Source of the DNA: DATBHZ01 sp036557185
GTDB lineage: Bacteria > Actinomycetota > Acidimicrobiia > IMCC26256 > JAENVU01
Length of the DNA stretch: 6,925 bases
Direction of reading: 5' to 3'
Assembly: GCA_036557185.1 (NCBI GenBank)
Contig: DATBHZ010000019.1
Coordinates: forward strand, 1-6,925
Shown here piece after piece: positions 1 through 6,884 of this stretch. Both the position numbers and the translations under genes were made by a program. Each line of letters begins with the position of its first letter. Position 1 is the first letter of the stretch. The notes under the pieces are model-generated. The model did not search any database. It was not told where the DNA came from and was given only the letters and a program-made list of their open reading frames with translations.

Positions 1-1
1 C

Positions 2-640
2 TTCGACTGCACGGTCAAGGTCGAGCACATCCTGCGCCACAGTGACCTCTGGGGCGAGCTCGCAGCACGCGGGTGCGTCTTCGTCGTGTCCGCGTTCGAG
101 AGCGTCAACGACGCGATCCTCGAGCGCCTCGACAAGGGGCATACCGCGGCAGACGCCGCGCGGGCGGTCGCACTGCTGCGCGAAGTCGGCATCCCGATCC
201 GACCGTCGTGGCTGCCGTTCACTCCGTGGTCGTCGCTCGAGGACGTCCGCGACATCTTCGCGTTCGTCACCGAGCAGGACATCATCGCCAACGTCGACCC
301 GGTCCAATATACGATTCGGCTGCTGGTGCCGAAGGGCTCGCTGCTCATCGGCCACATCGAAGGGCTCGGCGCGTGGGACGCCGACGCGCAGTCGTACCGC
401 TGGCACTCCGGGCTCGACCCGTTGCAGGCGGAGCTCGCCACGCTCGTCGAGCGGTCCGAGGGTGAGCCGATTGGCCGCGTCTACGACGCGCTGCGCGCCG
501 CCGTCGGGATGGACGCGATCGGGGCGACCGCGCTCGACGACGTCCCGCGGCTCACGGAGTCGTGGTTCTGCTGCGCGGAACCGACAGCGGTGCAGCTCGC
601 GACCGTCACGCCGGAACCGAGCCGGAGCGTACGGCCGTAG
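2..640 (+). CDS. CUAEP/CCAEP-tail radical SAM protein, C-terminal part (5' truncated by window)
   Basis: Open reading runs in frame from base 2 to TAG at 638-640, giving 212 residues with no start inside the window, so this is the C-terminal part of a longer protein; the in-frame GTG at 86 is internal. The N-terminal residues here (FDCTVKVEHIL, then CVFVVSAFESVNDAILERLDKGHT) have the look of the later strands of a radical SAM TIM barrel, including the ES-(x)n-L-x-x-L-x-KG pattern. IRPSWLPFTPW (about 76-86) would be the next strand. The [4Fe-4S] CxxxCxxC site would lie upstream and is not visible. Near the end is WFCCAEP (about 188-194), the tail motif of a radical SAM family in which the second Cys can be selenocysteine. 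The substrate and reaction of that family are not established. Eighteen residues follow the motif. The gene converges on, and overlaps by 35 bp, the MMPL gene on the opposite strand. Confidence 0.85.
   Translation, partial: FDCTVKVEHILRHSDLWGELAARGCVFVVSAFESVNDAILERLDKGHTAADAARAVALLREVGIPIRPSWLPFTPWSSLEDVRDIFAFVTEQDIIANVDPVQYTIRLLVPKGSLLIGHIEGLGAWDADAQSYRWHSGLDPLQAELATLVERSEGEPIGRVYDALRAAVGMDAIGATALDDVPRLTESWFCCAEPTAVQLATVTPEPSRSVRP
569..583 (+). other. CCAEP tail motif; Cys codon at the selenocysteine-equivalent position
   Basis: Codons TGC TGC GCG GAA CCG encode C-C-A-E-P close to the radical SAM C-terminus. In selenoprotein relatives the second position is TGA, read as Sec (CUAEP). Here it is TGC (572-574), so no recoding is needed and no SECIS element is expected. 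Family membership rests on recognition of this motif together with the radical SAM-like barrel fragment before it. Confidence 0.75.
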
Positions 641-2843
641 GGGCAGGCTCCACCTCGATGTGCGGGAGCAGGCGGTCGAGCCGGTGCGGGAACCACCAGT
701 TCGCGTCGCCGAGCAGCTCCATCGTCGCGGGGACGAGCACGACGCGCACGACCGTTGCGTCCACGGCGACGGCGACGGCGAGGCCGAGACCGATCATCTT
801 GACGGTCGCGAGCGGGCTGCCGACGAAGGACAGGAAGACGGCGATCATGATGAGCGCCGCCGATGTGATCACGCGCGCGGTCTTGGCGAGGCCCGCGGCG
901 ACGGCCGCGCGGTTGTCGCCCGAAGCGAGGTACTCCTCGCGGATCCGGGAGAGCAGGAACACCTCGTAGTCCATCGACAACCCGAACAGCACGGCGAACA
1001 TCATCAGCGGCACGAACGCGACGATGGGCACCGTCTGCTGCAGGCCGATCAGGCCCTTCCCCCACCCCCACTGGAACACCGCGACGATCACGCCGTACGC
1101 GGCGCCGATCGAGAACAGGTTCATGATCGCGGCCTTGAGCGGGACGAGGATCGACCGGAACACCATCATCAACAGCAGGAACGCGCCGAGGATCACCGCC
1201 CCGATGCACCAGGGCAGCCGCGCGTCGATGCGGTCGGTGAGATCGACGAGCTCGGCCGTCTGCCCGCCGACGAGCACGCGTCCGGACAACACCGTGTCCT
1301 GCGTGGCGCGAGGGATCACGTCGCCGCGGAGTCGCCGGATCAGCGCCTGCGTGGCCGAGGCGTTCGGGGCGGTCTTCGGCACGACGAGGGCGACCGCCGC
1401 GGTGCTCGATTTGTTCGTGAGCGCCGGCGTCACGATCTCGACGCCCGGCGTCGTCGAGATGTCGCGCAGCAGCGCTTGCGTGGGCGCCGTTGCATCGGCT
1501 GCACCATGCCCGTTGCTCTCGCCGGGCAGCGACATGGCGAGCAGCAGCGGACCATTCGCGCCGACGCCGAACTCCCGGCCGATCAAGTCGTACGCGGTGT
1601 GCTGCGTGTAGCCGGGCGGATCGTCCGCGTCGGTGGTGAAGCCGAGCCGCATCCGCAGGAGCGGTGCCGTGAGCACCAGGAGCACCACGACGCTCGCGAT
1701 CACACACCACCACGCGCGTCTCGCCACCGTGTTCGCCCAGCGGTACCAGAAGCCCCGTGTCGGGTCGCGCTCCTCGCGCTTGGGCAGCACGCGCAGCCGG
1801 TCGATGTGCGGGCCGAGCACGCCGAGCAGCGCGGGAAGGAGGGTGAGCGCCGCGAGGACCATCACCCCGACGAACAGCGCCGCCGAGAACCCGAGCGTCG
1901 ACACGTAGGGGATCTGCGCGAGCCACAGCCCACACAGCGCGATCGCGACACAGCAACCGGCGAAGAGGGCCGCGGACCCGGCGGTCGCGATCGCGACTCC
2001 CGTGGCCTCGTCCACCGCCAGCCCTTCCACCCGGTTCTGCCGGAAGCGCGTCACGATCAGGAGCGAGTAGTCGATCCCCACGCCGAGCCCGATCATCGTG
2101 CCGAGGATGGGCGCCACCGTCCCGACGGTCAGGAACGTCGCGAGCAGGGTCAGCAACGCGGTGGCGAGGGCCACGCCCGTGAGCGCGGTGCCGAGCGGGA
2201 GCGCTGCCGCCACGACGGTGCCGAACACCAGCAGCAGGATGATCACCGCGAAGAGCAGACCGATCTCGTCGGCGTGGTCGTTCGCCTGGGACTGCTGGCT
2301 GACGACGTCGACGACCGGGCCGCCGAACGCGACGGTGGCACCCTCACGGCTGGCGAAGGCAGTCGCTGCGCGCAGCTTGGTAACCGCGTTGCGAGGAAGG
2401 TCGCTGTCGGGCTTCGAGTAGCTGACGGTGAAGAGCGCTGTCGAACCGTCGGGAGAGATGCGCGGGGTGGCGACCGAATCGACCACGGGGAGGCGCCGGA
2501 GCGTGGCGCCCGCTCGTTGCACCGTCGCGGGCGAGATCGCGCCCGACTTCGAACTGATGACGACGTTCGCCGTCGGCTGGTTCTGGAGGGGGAACTTCGA
2601 CTGGAGCAGGTCCACCGCGTGCTGCGAACCCGTGCCGGGGATCGTGAAGACGTCACGGAACGGCTTGTTCGCACCCGCGCTCGGCAGGGCGAGCGCGACG
2701 AGCGCGAGCAGCCACGCGCCGATGACCCACCATCGATGCCGCGCACAACCGATGCCCAAGCGCGCGAGCGCGCCCCGCGGCGCGGGTGCTACCGGCTGTG
2801 TTGTGCTGCGAGGAGGTTGAGCGCGGACCCCGCCTTGAACCAT
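606..2843 (-). CDS. MMPL-family (RND superfamily) membrane transporter
   Basis: 745 residues, normal length for an actinobacterial MMPL exporter. These proteins use the proton gradient to move lipids or other hydrophobic molecules across the inner membrane; the cargo here cannot be told. TM1 is at about 38-54 and is followed by an extracytoplasmic loop to about 190. TM2-TM6 lie at about 193-340, TM7 at about 378-398, a second extracytoplasmic loop at about 400-545, and TM8-TM12 at about 545-707. Both proton-relay Asp-Tyr pairs are present in TM4 (GLGVGIDYSLL, D258-Y259) and TM10 (GLSMDYEVFLLSR, D625-Y626), so it looks functional. The C-terminal tail is short, without the long cytoplasmic domain of mycobacterial MmpL3. 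ATG 2843 is preferred because GGAGGAG lies 8 nt upstream; the only other plausible in-frame start, a TTG at 2759, would cut close to TM1. The first 55 bp overlap the end of the aconitase gene and the last 35 bp overlap the convergent radical SAM gene. Confidence 0.93.
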   Translation of the reverse strand: MVQGGVRAQPPRSTTQPVAPAPRGALARLGIGCARHRWWVIGAWLLALVALALPSAGANKPFRDVFTIPGTGSQHAVDLLQSKFPLQNQPTANVVISSKSGAISPATVQRAGATLRRLPVVDSVATPRISPDGSTALFTVSYSKPDSDLPRNAVTKLRAATAFASREGATVAFGGPVVDVVSQQSQANDHADEIGLLFAVIILLLVFGTVVAAALPLGTALTGVALATALLTLLATFLTVGTVAPILGTMIGLGVGIDYSLLIVTRFRQNRVEGLAVDEATGVAIATAGSAALFAGCCVAIALCGLWLAQIPYVSTLGFSAALFVGVMVLAALTLLPALLGVLGPHIDRLRVLPKREERDPTRGFWYRWANTVARRAWWCVIASVVVLLVLTAPLLRMRLGFTTDADDPPGYTQHTAYDLIGREFGVGANGPLLLAMSLPGESNGHGAADATAPTQALLRDISTTPGVEIVTPALTNKSSTAAVALVVPKTAPNASATQALIRRLRGDVIPRATQDTVLSGRVLVGGQTAELVDLTDRIDARLPWCIGAVILGAFLLLMMVFRSILVPLKAAIMNLFSIGAAYGVIVAVFQWGWGKGLIGLQQTVPIVAFVPLMMFAVLFGLSMDYEVFLLSRIREEYLASGDNRAAVAAGLAKTARVITSAALIMIAVFLSFVGSPLATVKMIGLGLAVAVAVDATVVRVVLVPATMELLGDANWWFPHRLDRLLPHIEVEPAPTAVRSGSVPA

Positions 2844-5071
2844 GCGATGTGCTCCTCCGACATGGTGTGCGTGGTCTCGATTTCGTCGGAGCCACCATCG
2901 GCGTGGTGGAGCACGACCTTGATGGGCTTCCCGGGGGCGAGGTCGGCAAGTCCCACGATGTCGACCGAGTCATCGACGAGCACGCGCTCGTAATCATCGC
3001 GGTCGGCGAAGGTCAGAGCGAGCACCCCCTGCTTCTTGAGGTTCGCCTCGTGGATGCGTGCGAAGGAGCGGGCGATGATCGCCTTCCCGCCCATGTACCG
3101 GGGCTCCATGGCCGCGTGCTCCCGCGACGAGCCCTCGCCATAGTTGTCGTCCCCGATCGCCACCCAGGAGATCCCGGCTTCCTTGTACGCGCGTGCGAGG
3201 TCGGGCAGCGCGACCACGGACCCGTCGCGCACGTCGATCCCGGTGCCGGTCTCGTCGAGCGAGAACGCGTTGTTGACACCGATGAACAGGTTGCCCGAGA
3301 TGTTCGTCAGGTGGCCGCGGAAGCGCAGCCACTTGCCGGCCGGCGAGATGTGGTCCGTCGTGCACTTGCCGGTGGCCTTCAGCAGCACGCGCAGCCCGGT
3401 GTAGTCCTTGCCGTCCCACGCCGCGAAGGGCTGGAGGAGCTCGAGACGCTCCGACCCGGGGCGCACGACCACCTCGACCTTGCTCCCGTCGGCGGGCGGT
3501 GCCTGGAACCCGGACGCGCCCGGATCGAACCCCTTCGACGGCAGCTCGTCGGCGCTCGGCGGCTCGAGACGCAGCTCCGCTCCGTTGTTGCGAATCGGCT
3601 CGTGCACGAAGTCGACGTCGAGCCGCCCGGTGAGCGCCATCGCGACCACGGTCTCGGGTGACCCGATGAACGAGAGCGTCTGCGCGTTGCCGTCGTTGCG
3701 AGCGGGGAAGTTGCGATTGAAGGACGACACGATCGTGTTCGTCTCACCGGGCTCGATGTCGGATCGCTGCCACTGCCCGATGCACGGGCCGCACGCGTTC
3801 GCGAGGACTGTCGCGCCGATGGCCTCGAGATCAGCGAGCAGGCCGTCCCGCTCGATCGTGGCGCGCACCTGCTCGGAGCCCGGGGTGATGAGCAAGGGCG
3901 ACTGCACGTGCAGCCCCTTGGCGGATGCCTGGCGCGCGACGTGCGCGGCGCGCCCGATGTCCTGGTAGCTCGAGTTGGTGCACGAGCCGACGAGCGCGTA
4001 CGAGATCTCGACCGGGTAATTCTCGGACTCGACCGCGGCGCGCACCTCGGAGATTGGCCGATCCAGGTCGGGGCTGTGCGGGCCGACGAGGTGGGGCTCG
4101 AGCTCCGAGAGGTTCACGTCGACGACTCGGTCGTAGTAGCGCTCGGGATCCGCGTCGACCTCGGGGTCGTTGCGCAGCATGTCGGCGCGCTGCTGCGCGA
4201 GGTCGGCGAGCTCCTCACGGCGCGTCGCCTTGAGGTACATGGCCATGTGCTCGTCGTACGGGAAGAGCGAGCACGTCGCGCCGATCTCCGCACCCATGTT
4301 GCAGATGGTCGCCTTGCCCGTGGCGGCGATCGTGGCGGCACCTGGCCCGAAGTACTCCACGATCGCGCCCGTTCCGCCCTTCACGGTGAGGATCCCCGCG
4401 ACCTTCAGGATCACGTCCTTGGCCGATGCCCAGCCCGACAGCTCTCCGGTAAGCCGCACGCCGATGAGCTTCGGCACCCTCGTGTTGAACGGCCAGCCGG
4501 CCATCACGTCGACGGCGTCGGCGCCGCCCACGCCGATGGCGACCATGCCGAGCCCGCCCGCGTTGGGCGTGTGGCTGTCGGTGCCGATCATCATCCCGCC
4601 CGGGAACGCGTACTGCTCGAGCACCACCTGGTGGATGATCCCGCTGCCGGGCTTCCAGAAGCCGATGCCGTGCTTCGCGCTCACCGTCCGCAGGAACTCG
4701 TAGACCTCGGAGTTGCTGTCGAGCGCAGTGTGCAGGTCGGCCTCCGCGCCCACGCGAGCCTGGATGAGGTGGTCGCAGTGCACCGTGGTCGGCACGGCAA
4801 CGGTCGGCAGCCCGGCAAGCGTGAACTGGAGGAGCGCCATCTGCGCGGTGGCGTCCTGCATCGCTACACGGTCGGGGCGATAGTCGGCATAGTCGATACC
4901 TCGCTCGAGCCCGATGGTCGAGGGGTCGTCCGCGTGCGCGAACAGCACCTTCTCGCCATACGTCATCGGGCGACCGAGGCGCTCACGGGCGATCGCGATC
5001 CGTTCCGCCCCGCGCTCGTAGGCCTCGGCCACGAGGGACACTGGGGTGGTGGGCTCGACGTTCTCAGGCAT
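2789..5071 (-). CDS. acn: Aconitate hydratase, mitochondrial-type
   Basis: 760 residues; interconverts citrate and isocitrate through cis-aconitate in the cytoplasmic TCA cycle, using a [4Fe-4S] cluster. Cluster ligands are C364 (GSCTNSS) and C427/C430 (ACGPCIGQW), with the same 63- and 3-residue spacing as in the mitochondrial enzyme. Active-site residues are visible: Q72, D100-H101 (HCDH), D165-S166-H167 (GTDSHTPN), E262 (MGAEIGAT), R453/R458 (NRNFPARND) and S648-S649-R650 (YGEGSSREH). Length and blocks such as FWKPGSGIIHQ and VKGGTGAIVEY place it with mitochondrial-type aconitases. It is not of the ~900-residue AcnA/IRP type common in actinobacteria, nor AcnB. The domain 4 swivel region is complete (about 560-760, ending near WFKAGSALN). 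ATG 5071 has GGAG 6 nt upstream and overlaps the regulator gene by 8 bp. All key residues are intact, so I expect an active enzyme. Acting on a related tricarboxylate is possible but not indicated. Confidence 0.97.
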   Translation of the reverse strand: MPENVEPTTPVSLVAEAYERGAERIAIARERLGRPMTYGEKVLFAHADDPSTIGLERGIDYADYRPDRVAMQDATAQMALLQFTLAGLPTVAVPTTVHCDHLIQARVGAEADLHTALDSNSEVYEFLRTVSAKHGIGFWKPGSGIIHQVVLEQYAFPGGMMIGTDSHTPNAGGLGMVAIGVGGADAVDVMAGWPFNTRVPKLIGVRLTGELSGWASAKDVILKVAGILTVKGGTGAIVEYFGPGAATIAATGKATICNMGAEIGATCSLFPYDEHMAMYLKATRREELADLAQQRADMLRNDPEVDADPERYYDRVVDVNLSELEPHLVGPHSPDLDRPISEVRAAVESENYPVEISYALVGSCTNSSYQDIGRAAHVARQASAKGLHVQSPLLITPGSEQVRATIERDGLLADLEAIGATVLANACGPCIGQWQRSDIEPGETNTIVSSFNRNFPARNDGNAQTLSFIGSPETVVAMALTGRLDVDFVHEPIRNNGAELRLEPPSADELPSKGFDPGASGFQAPPADGSKVEVVVRPGSERLELLQPFAAWDGKDYTGLRVLLKATGKCTTDHISPAGKWLRFRGHLTNISGNLFIGVNNAFSLDETGTGIDVRDGSVVALPDLARAYKEAGISWVAIGDDNYGEGSSREHAAMEPRYMGGKAIIARSFARIHEANLKKQGVLALTFADRDDYERVLVDDSVDIVGLADLAPGKPIKVVLHHADGGSDEIETTHTMSEEHIAWFKAGSALNLLAAQHSR
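2852..2858 (-). promoter_or_regulatory. Shine-Dalgarno site of the MMPL gene, inside the aconitase reading frame
   Basis: On the minus strand GGAGGAG is followed by 8 nt and then ATG at 2843. The same bases encode S-E-E of the aconitase tail (HTMSEEHIAWF). This strong site decides the MMPL start and implies that ribosomes finishing aconitase could reinitiate on, or unmask, the exporter start. Confidence 0.75.
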
Positions 5072-5780
5072 AGCTGGCTCCGTTGGTGACGACGGCGGGA
5101 AATTCGACTTCGAGCGCGGTGAGGTGGGCTGCGTAGCGGTGCTCTGCGACGATCACCGCGACGTCGTTTCGATCGTAGGTGACACGGTGTGCGACGAGGA
5201 CCGGTGAGCCTGCTGGAACGCCGAGGCGCTGGGCGTCGACCCGGTCGGCGGACGCGGCCGTGATCGTCTGGATGACGCGACCCGGTTCGACGCCCTGCAA
5301 TGGCAGCAGGTCGTAGAAGGTCGCGCGCTCCACATCGGCACGACTCAGGTGGCTACCCACCGAGCCAGTGACCCAAACCGTCACGAGCGCGAACGGCTCG
5401 CCGTCGGCAAGGTTGAGTCGCAGCACGCGCAGGACCTCGACATCGGCTGCGACGCCGAGGGTCTTCGCCACATCGGCGCTCGCCGGTTCGAACGCGAACT
5501 CGAGCACTCTGCGCTCGGGAACAGTGCCCGCGTGCTCGAGCGCCGCTTCGACGGTCGTGACGCGCCCGAGCATCTGGCGCACCGGGTCGGTGGCGACGAA
5601 CCAGCCGGCGCCCTGCCGGCTCGTGACGAGTCCCTCGTCGCGCAACGCGTGAAGCGCTCGTCGGACCGTGACGCGGCTGGCGCCGAACTCCCCCGCGAGC
5701 GCGGCCTCGCTCGGGAGCGCCCCCCTGAGGCCCCCTGCCACCCGTTGGCGGAGGGCGTCGGCGATGTCCAGGTACCGCAT
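5064..5780 (-). CDS. GntR family (HutC/UTRA subfamily) transcriptional regulator
   Basis: 238 residues, typical for HutC-type GntR regulators. The N-terminal winged helix (about 1-65) shows the signature LPSEAALAGEFGAS, RVTVRRALHALRDEGLV and a wing ending RQGAGWFVA. The wing has Trp where Thr/Ser is usual. A UTRA effector-binding domain follows (about 75-230), recognisable by VLRVLRLNLADGEPFALV, the AQRLGVPAGSPVLVAHRVTYD block and the final HRY. ATG 5780 is chosen because the protein then begins MRYLDIADALRQRV, the normal first helix. The open frame continues upstream to 6890 but is antisense to the GlxA gene there and does not look like protein. The gene is first in a block with aconitase (8-bp overlap) and the MMPL exporter. 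A self-binding site is likely in the promoter just upstream. The effector is unknown; a TCA-cycle organic acid would fit the context but is a guess. Confidence 0.93.
   Translation of the reverse strand: MRYLDIADALRQRVAGGLRGALPSEAALAGEFGASRVTVRRALHALRDEGLVTSRQGAGWFVATDPVRQMLGRVTTVEAALEHAGTVPERRVLEFAFEPASADVAKTLGVAADVEVLRVLRLNLADGEPFALVTVWVTGSVGSHLSRADVERATFYDLLPLQGVEPGRVIQTITAASADRVDAQRLGVPAGSPVLVAHRVTYDRNDVAVIVAEHRYAAHLTALEVEFPAVVTNGASYA
5078..5081 (-). promoter_or_regulatory. Shine-Dalgarno site of aconitase
   Basis: GGAG on the minus strand lies 6 nt before ATG 5071, inside the last codons of the GntR regulator gene. It supports the chosen aconitase start and coupling to the regulator, whose TGA (5066-5064) falls just past the aconitase ATG. 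Confidence 0.6.
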
Positions 5781-5787
5781 GACTTGT

Positions 5788-5816
5788 ATCGTACCTGTCT
5801 GGACAGTTATGGGCAA
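5788..5816 (-). promoter_or_regulatory. Predicted promoter of the regulator-aconitase-MMPL operon (probably leaderless)
   Basis: On the minus strand a -35-like TTGCCC (5816-5811) is separated by exactly 17 nt from a -10 TACGAT (5793-5788). Seven nt later comes the A of the regulator ATG (5780), the right distance for a transcription start. No Shine-Dalgarno site is seen before this ATG. Together these suggest a leaderless mRNA, common in actinobacteria. The assignment is by eye from motif spacing. Confidence 0.55.
5795..5806. promoter_or_regulatory. Candidate GntR operator, inverted repeat CTGTCTGGACAG
   Basis: CTGTC-TG-GACAG is a perfect inverted repeat with 5-bp arms; two further matching pairs occur outside one mismatch (TAC...TTA). 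Its core GTCTGGAC differs at one base from GTCTAGAC, the core bound by known HutC-subfamily regulators such as DasR/NagR. It lies within the -35/-10 spacer of the operon promoter, where a bound dimer would block RNA polymerase. A shorter repeat, GTA-TCG-TAC (5786-5794), overlaps the -10. This could be a second contact or chance. Confidence 0.55.
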
Positions 5817-5847
5817 GAGGCTGGCCGGAATCGTCAGGAAGATGACA

Positions 5848-5876
5848 TTGCAGCCAGCCGTCCTGCGGCGCATGAT
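5848..5876 (+). promoter_or_regulatory. Weak candidate promoter of the GlxA-type regulator
   Basis: TTGCAG (5848-5853), 17 nt, CATGAT (5871-5876), then 6 nt to ATG 5883. Spacing suits a leaderless start and there is no convincing Shine-Dalgarno site, but neither hexamer is close to consensus. The rest of the 102-bp divergent gap holds the opposite promoter and operator. Confidence 0.25.
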
Positions 5877-5882
5877 CGGCGA

Positions 5883-6860
5883 ATGGCAGCGCACCGCGTC
5901 GCGATCATCGCCTTCGACGGCCTGCAATCGCTCGACCTGACCGGCCCGCTCGAGGTCTTCCGCACCGCCACGCGCCTCGGCGCGGAGCCCGAGTACGAGA
6001 TCGAGATCGTCACGCCCGGCGGGCACGACGTCACGACAGAGAGCGGGCTGCGGATCGGATCCGACGGCTCGCTCGCCGAGCTCGCACGCCGGCGCACGCG
6101 TGTCGACACGCTGCTCGTCGTCGGTGGCGACGGCACGCGGACCCTCATGCACGACGAACGGTTCCTCGACGACCTCCGGCAGATTGCCCGCCGGTCGGCG
6201 CGCGTCGCGTCGGTGTGCAGCGGCGCGCTCCTCCTCGGCGCGGCCGGGCTCCTCGACGGCTACGCGGCTACCACTCACTGGGGCGCGTGCGAGCTCCTCG
6301 CGGAGCGCTGTCCCGACGTCTCCGTGCAACCGGATCGCATCTACGTCGAGGACCGCGACCGGTGGACCTCCGCCGGCGTCACCGCGGGGATCGACCTCGC
6401 GCTCGCCCTGGTCGAGCACGATCACGGTCCCGAGCTCGCGCACGAGGTCGCCGCGTGGCTGGTGGTGTTCGTGCGGCGACCGGGCGGCCAGTCCCAGTTC
6501 AGCGCGCAGCTCCGCACAGGAGCAGTCGGCGACCGCACGATCGCCGACATACAGCGTTGGCTTGCCGACCACCTCGACGAGGAGCTCACCGTCGAGCTGC
6601 TCGCGGAGCGCTCCGGTATGGCACCGAGGACGTTCGCGCGGGCCTTCCGTCGCGAGACCGGTACGACACCCGCTGCGTACGTCGAGTCCGTGCGCGTCGA
6701 GGCGGCACGGCGCCTCCTCGAGGACACCGACCTCACAGTGTCGACGATCGCCGCCAGTCTCGGCATGCGCCACGCCGAGACACTCCACCGCGCGTTCGGG
6801 CGCCGTGTCGGCACCACCCCCGACCGTTACCGACAGCACTTCGGGCGCCGAGCCTCGTAG
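5883..6860 (+). CDS. GlxA family transcriptional regulator (DJ-1/PfpI domain + AraC DNA-binding domain)
   Basis: 325 residues, usual for this family. A DJ-1/PfpI-like amidotransferase fold (about 4-190) opens with VAIIAFDGLQSLDLTGPLEVF. It carries the nucleophile-elbow sequence ASVCSGALLLGAAGLL with C112, followed by ATTHW (H132). The link RRPGGQSQFS (about 198-207) is typical of the group. An AraC/XylS domain (about 218-322) has two helix-turn-helix units, near LTVELLAERSGMAPRTFARAF and DLTVSTIAASLGMRHAETLH, ending GTTPDRYRQHF. In this family the first domain is thought to sense a ligand rather than act as an enzyme. ATG 5883 is the only suitable start: no in-frame ATG, GTG or TTG is seen just upstream and the family normally starts a few residues before VAI. 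It is divergent from the GntR operon and lies 24 nt before a second DJ-1-like gene, which it probably controls. Confidence 0.95.
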   Translation: MAAHRVAIIAFDGLQSLDLTGPLEVFRTATRLGAEPEYEIEIVTPGGHDVTTESGLRIGSDGSLAELARRRTRVDTLLVVGGDGTRTLMHDERFLDDLRQIARRSARVASVCSGALLLGAAGLLDGYAATTHWGACELLAERCPDVSVQPDRIYVEDRDRWTSAGVTAGIDLALALVEHDHGPELAHEVAAWLVVFVRRPGGQSQFSAQLRTGAVGDRTIADIQRWLADHLDEELTVELLAERSGMAPRTFARAFRRETGTTPAAYVESVRVEAARRLLEDTDLTVSTIAASLGMRHAETLHRAFGRRVGTTPDRYRQHFGRRAS

Positions 6861-6871
6861 ATCCCCACGAC

Positions 6872-6877
6872 AAGGAG
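6872..6877 (+). promoter_or_regulatory. Shine-Dalgarno site of the downstream DJ-1/PfpI-like gene
   Basis: AAGGAG is placed 7 nt before ATG 6885 in the 24-nt gap after the GlxA-type gene. It supports a true start there and a shared transcript with the regulator. Confidence 0.75.
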
Positions 6878-6884
6878 CAGCCAC

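Noticed and set aside
572..574. Possible selenocysteine in the CCAEP motif
   Set aside because: The codon is TGC, not TGA; the protein is the Cys version and needs no recoding.
630..639. Palindrome TACGGCCGTA at the radical SAM stop as a terminator
   Set aside because: It has no loop and no following T-run, so it cannot form a useful terminator hairpin; ten-base palindromes occur by chance in GC-rich DNA.
86..640. GTG at 86 as the true start of the radical SAM gene
   Set aside because: The reading frame continues upstream to the window edge with residues that fit a radical SAM barrel strand (FDCTVKVEHIL), so the GTG is internal.
42..2993. 983-residue open frame on the + strand, antisense to MMPL and the aconitase end
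   Set aside because: Composition is Arg/Ser/Asp/His-rich low-complexity text typical of antisense frames in GC-rich DNA. It covers genes with clear conserved motifs.
2786..5089. Long + strand frames antisense to aconitase (291 and 393 residues)
   Set aside because: Shadows of the aconitase codon pattern, rich in Arg, Val and His, with no conserved motif or credible ribosome site.
5349..5882. Upstream extension of the GlxA frame giving a 503-residue protein
   Set aside because: The extension is antisense to the GntR gene and has no recognisable domain; the family start fits ATG 5883.
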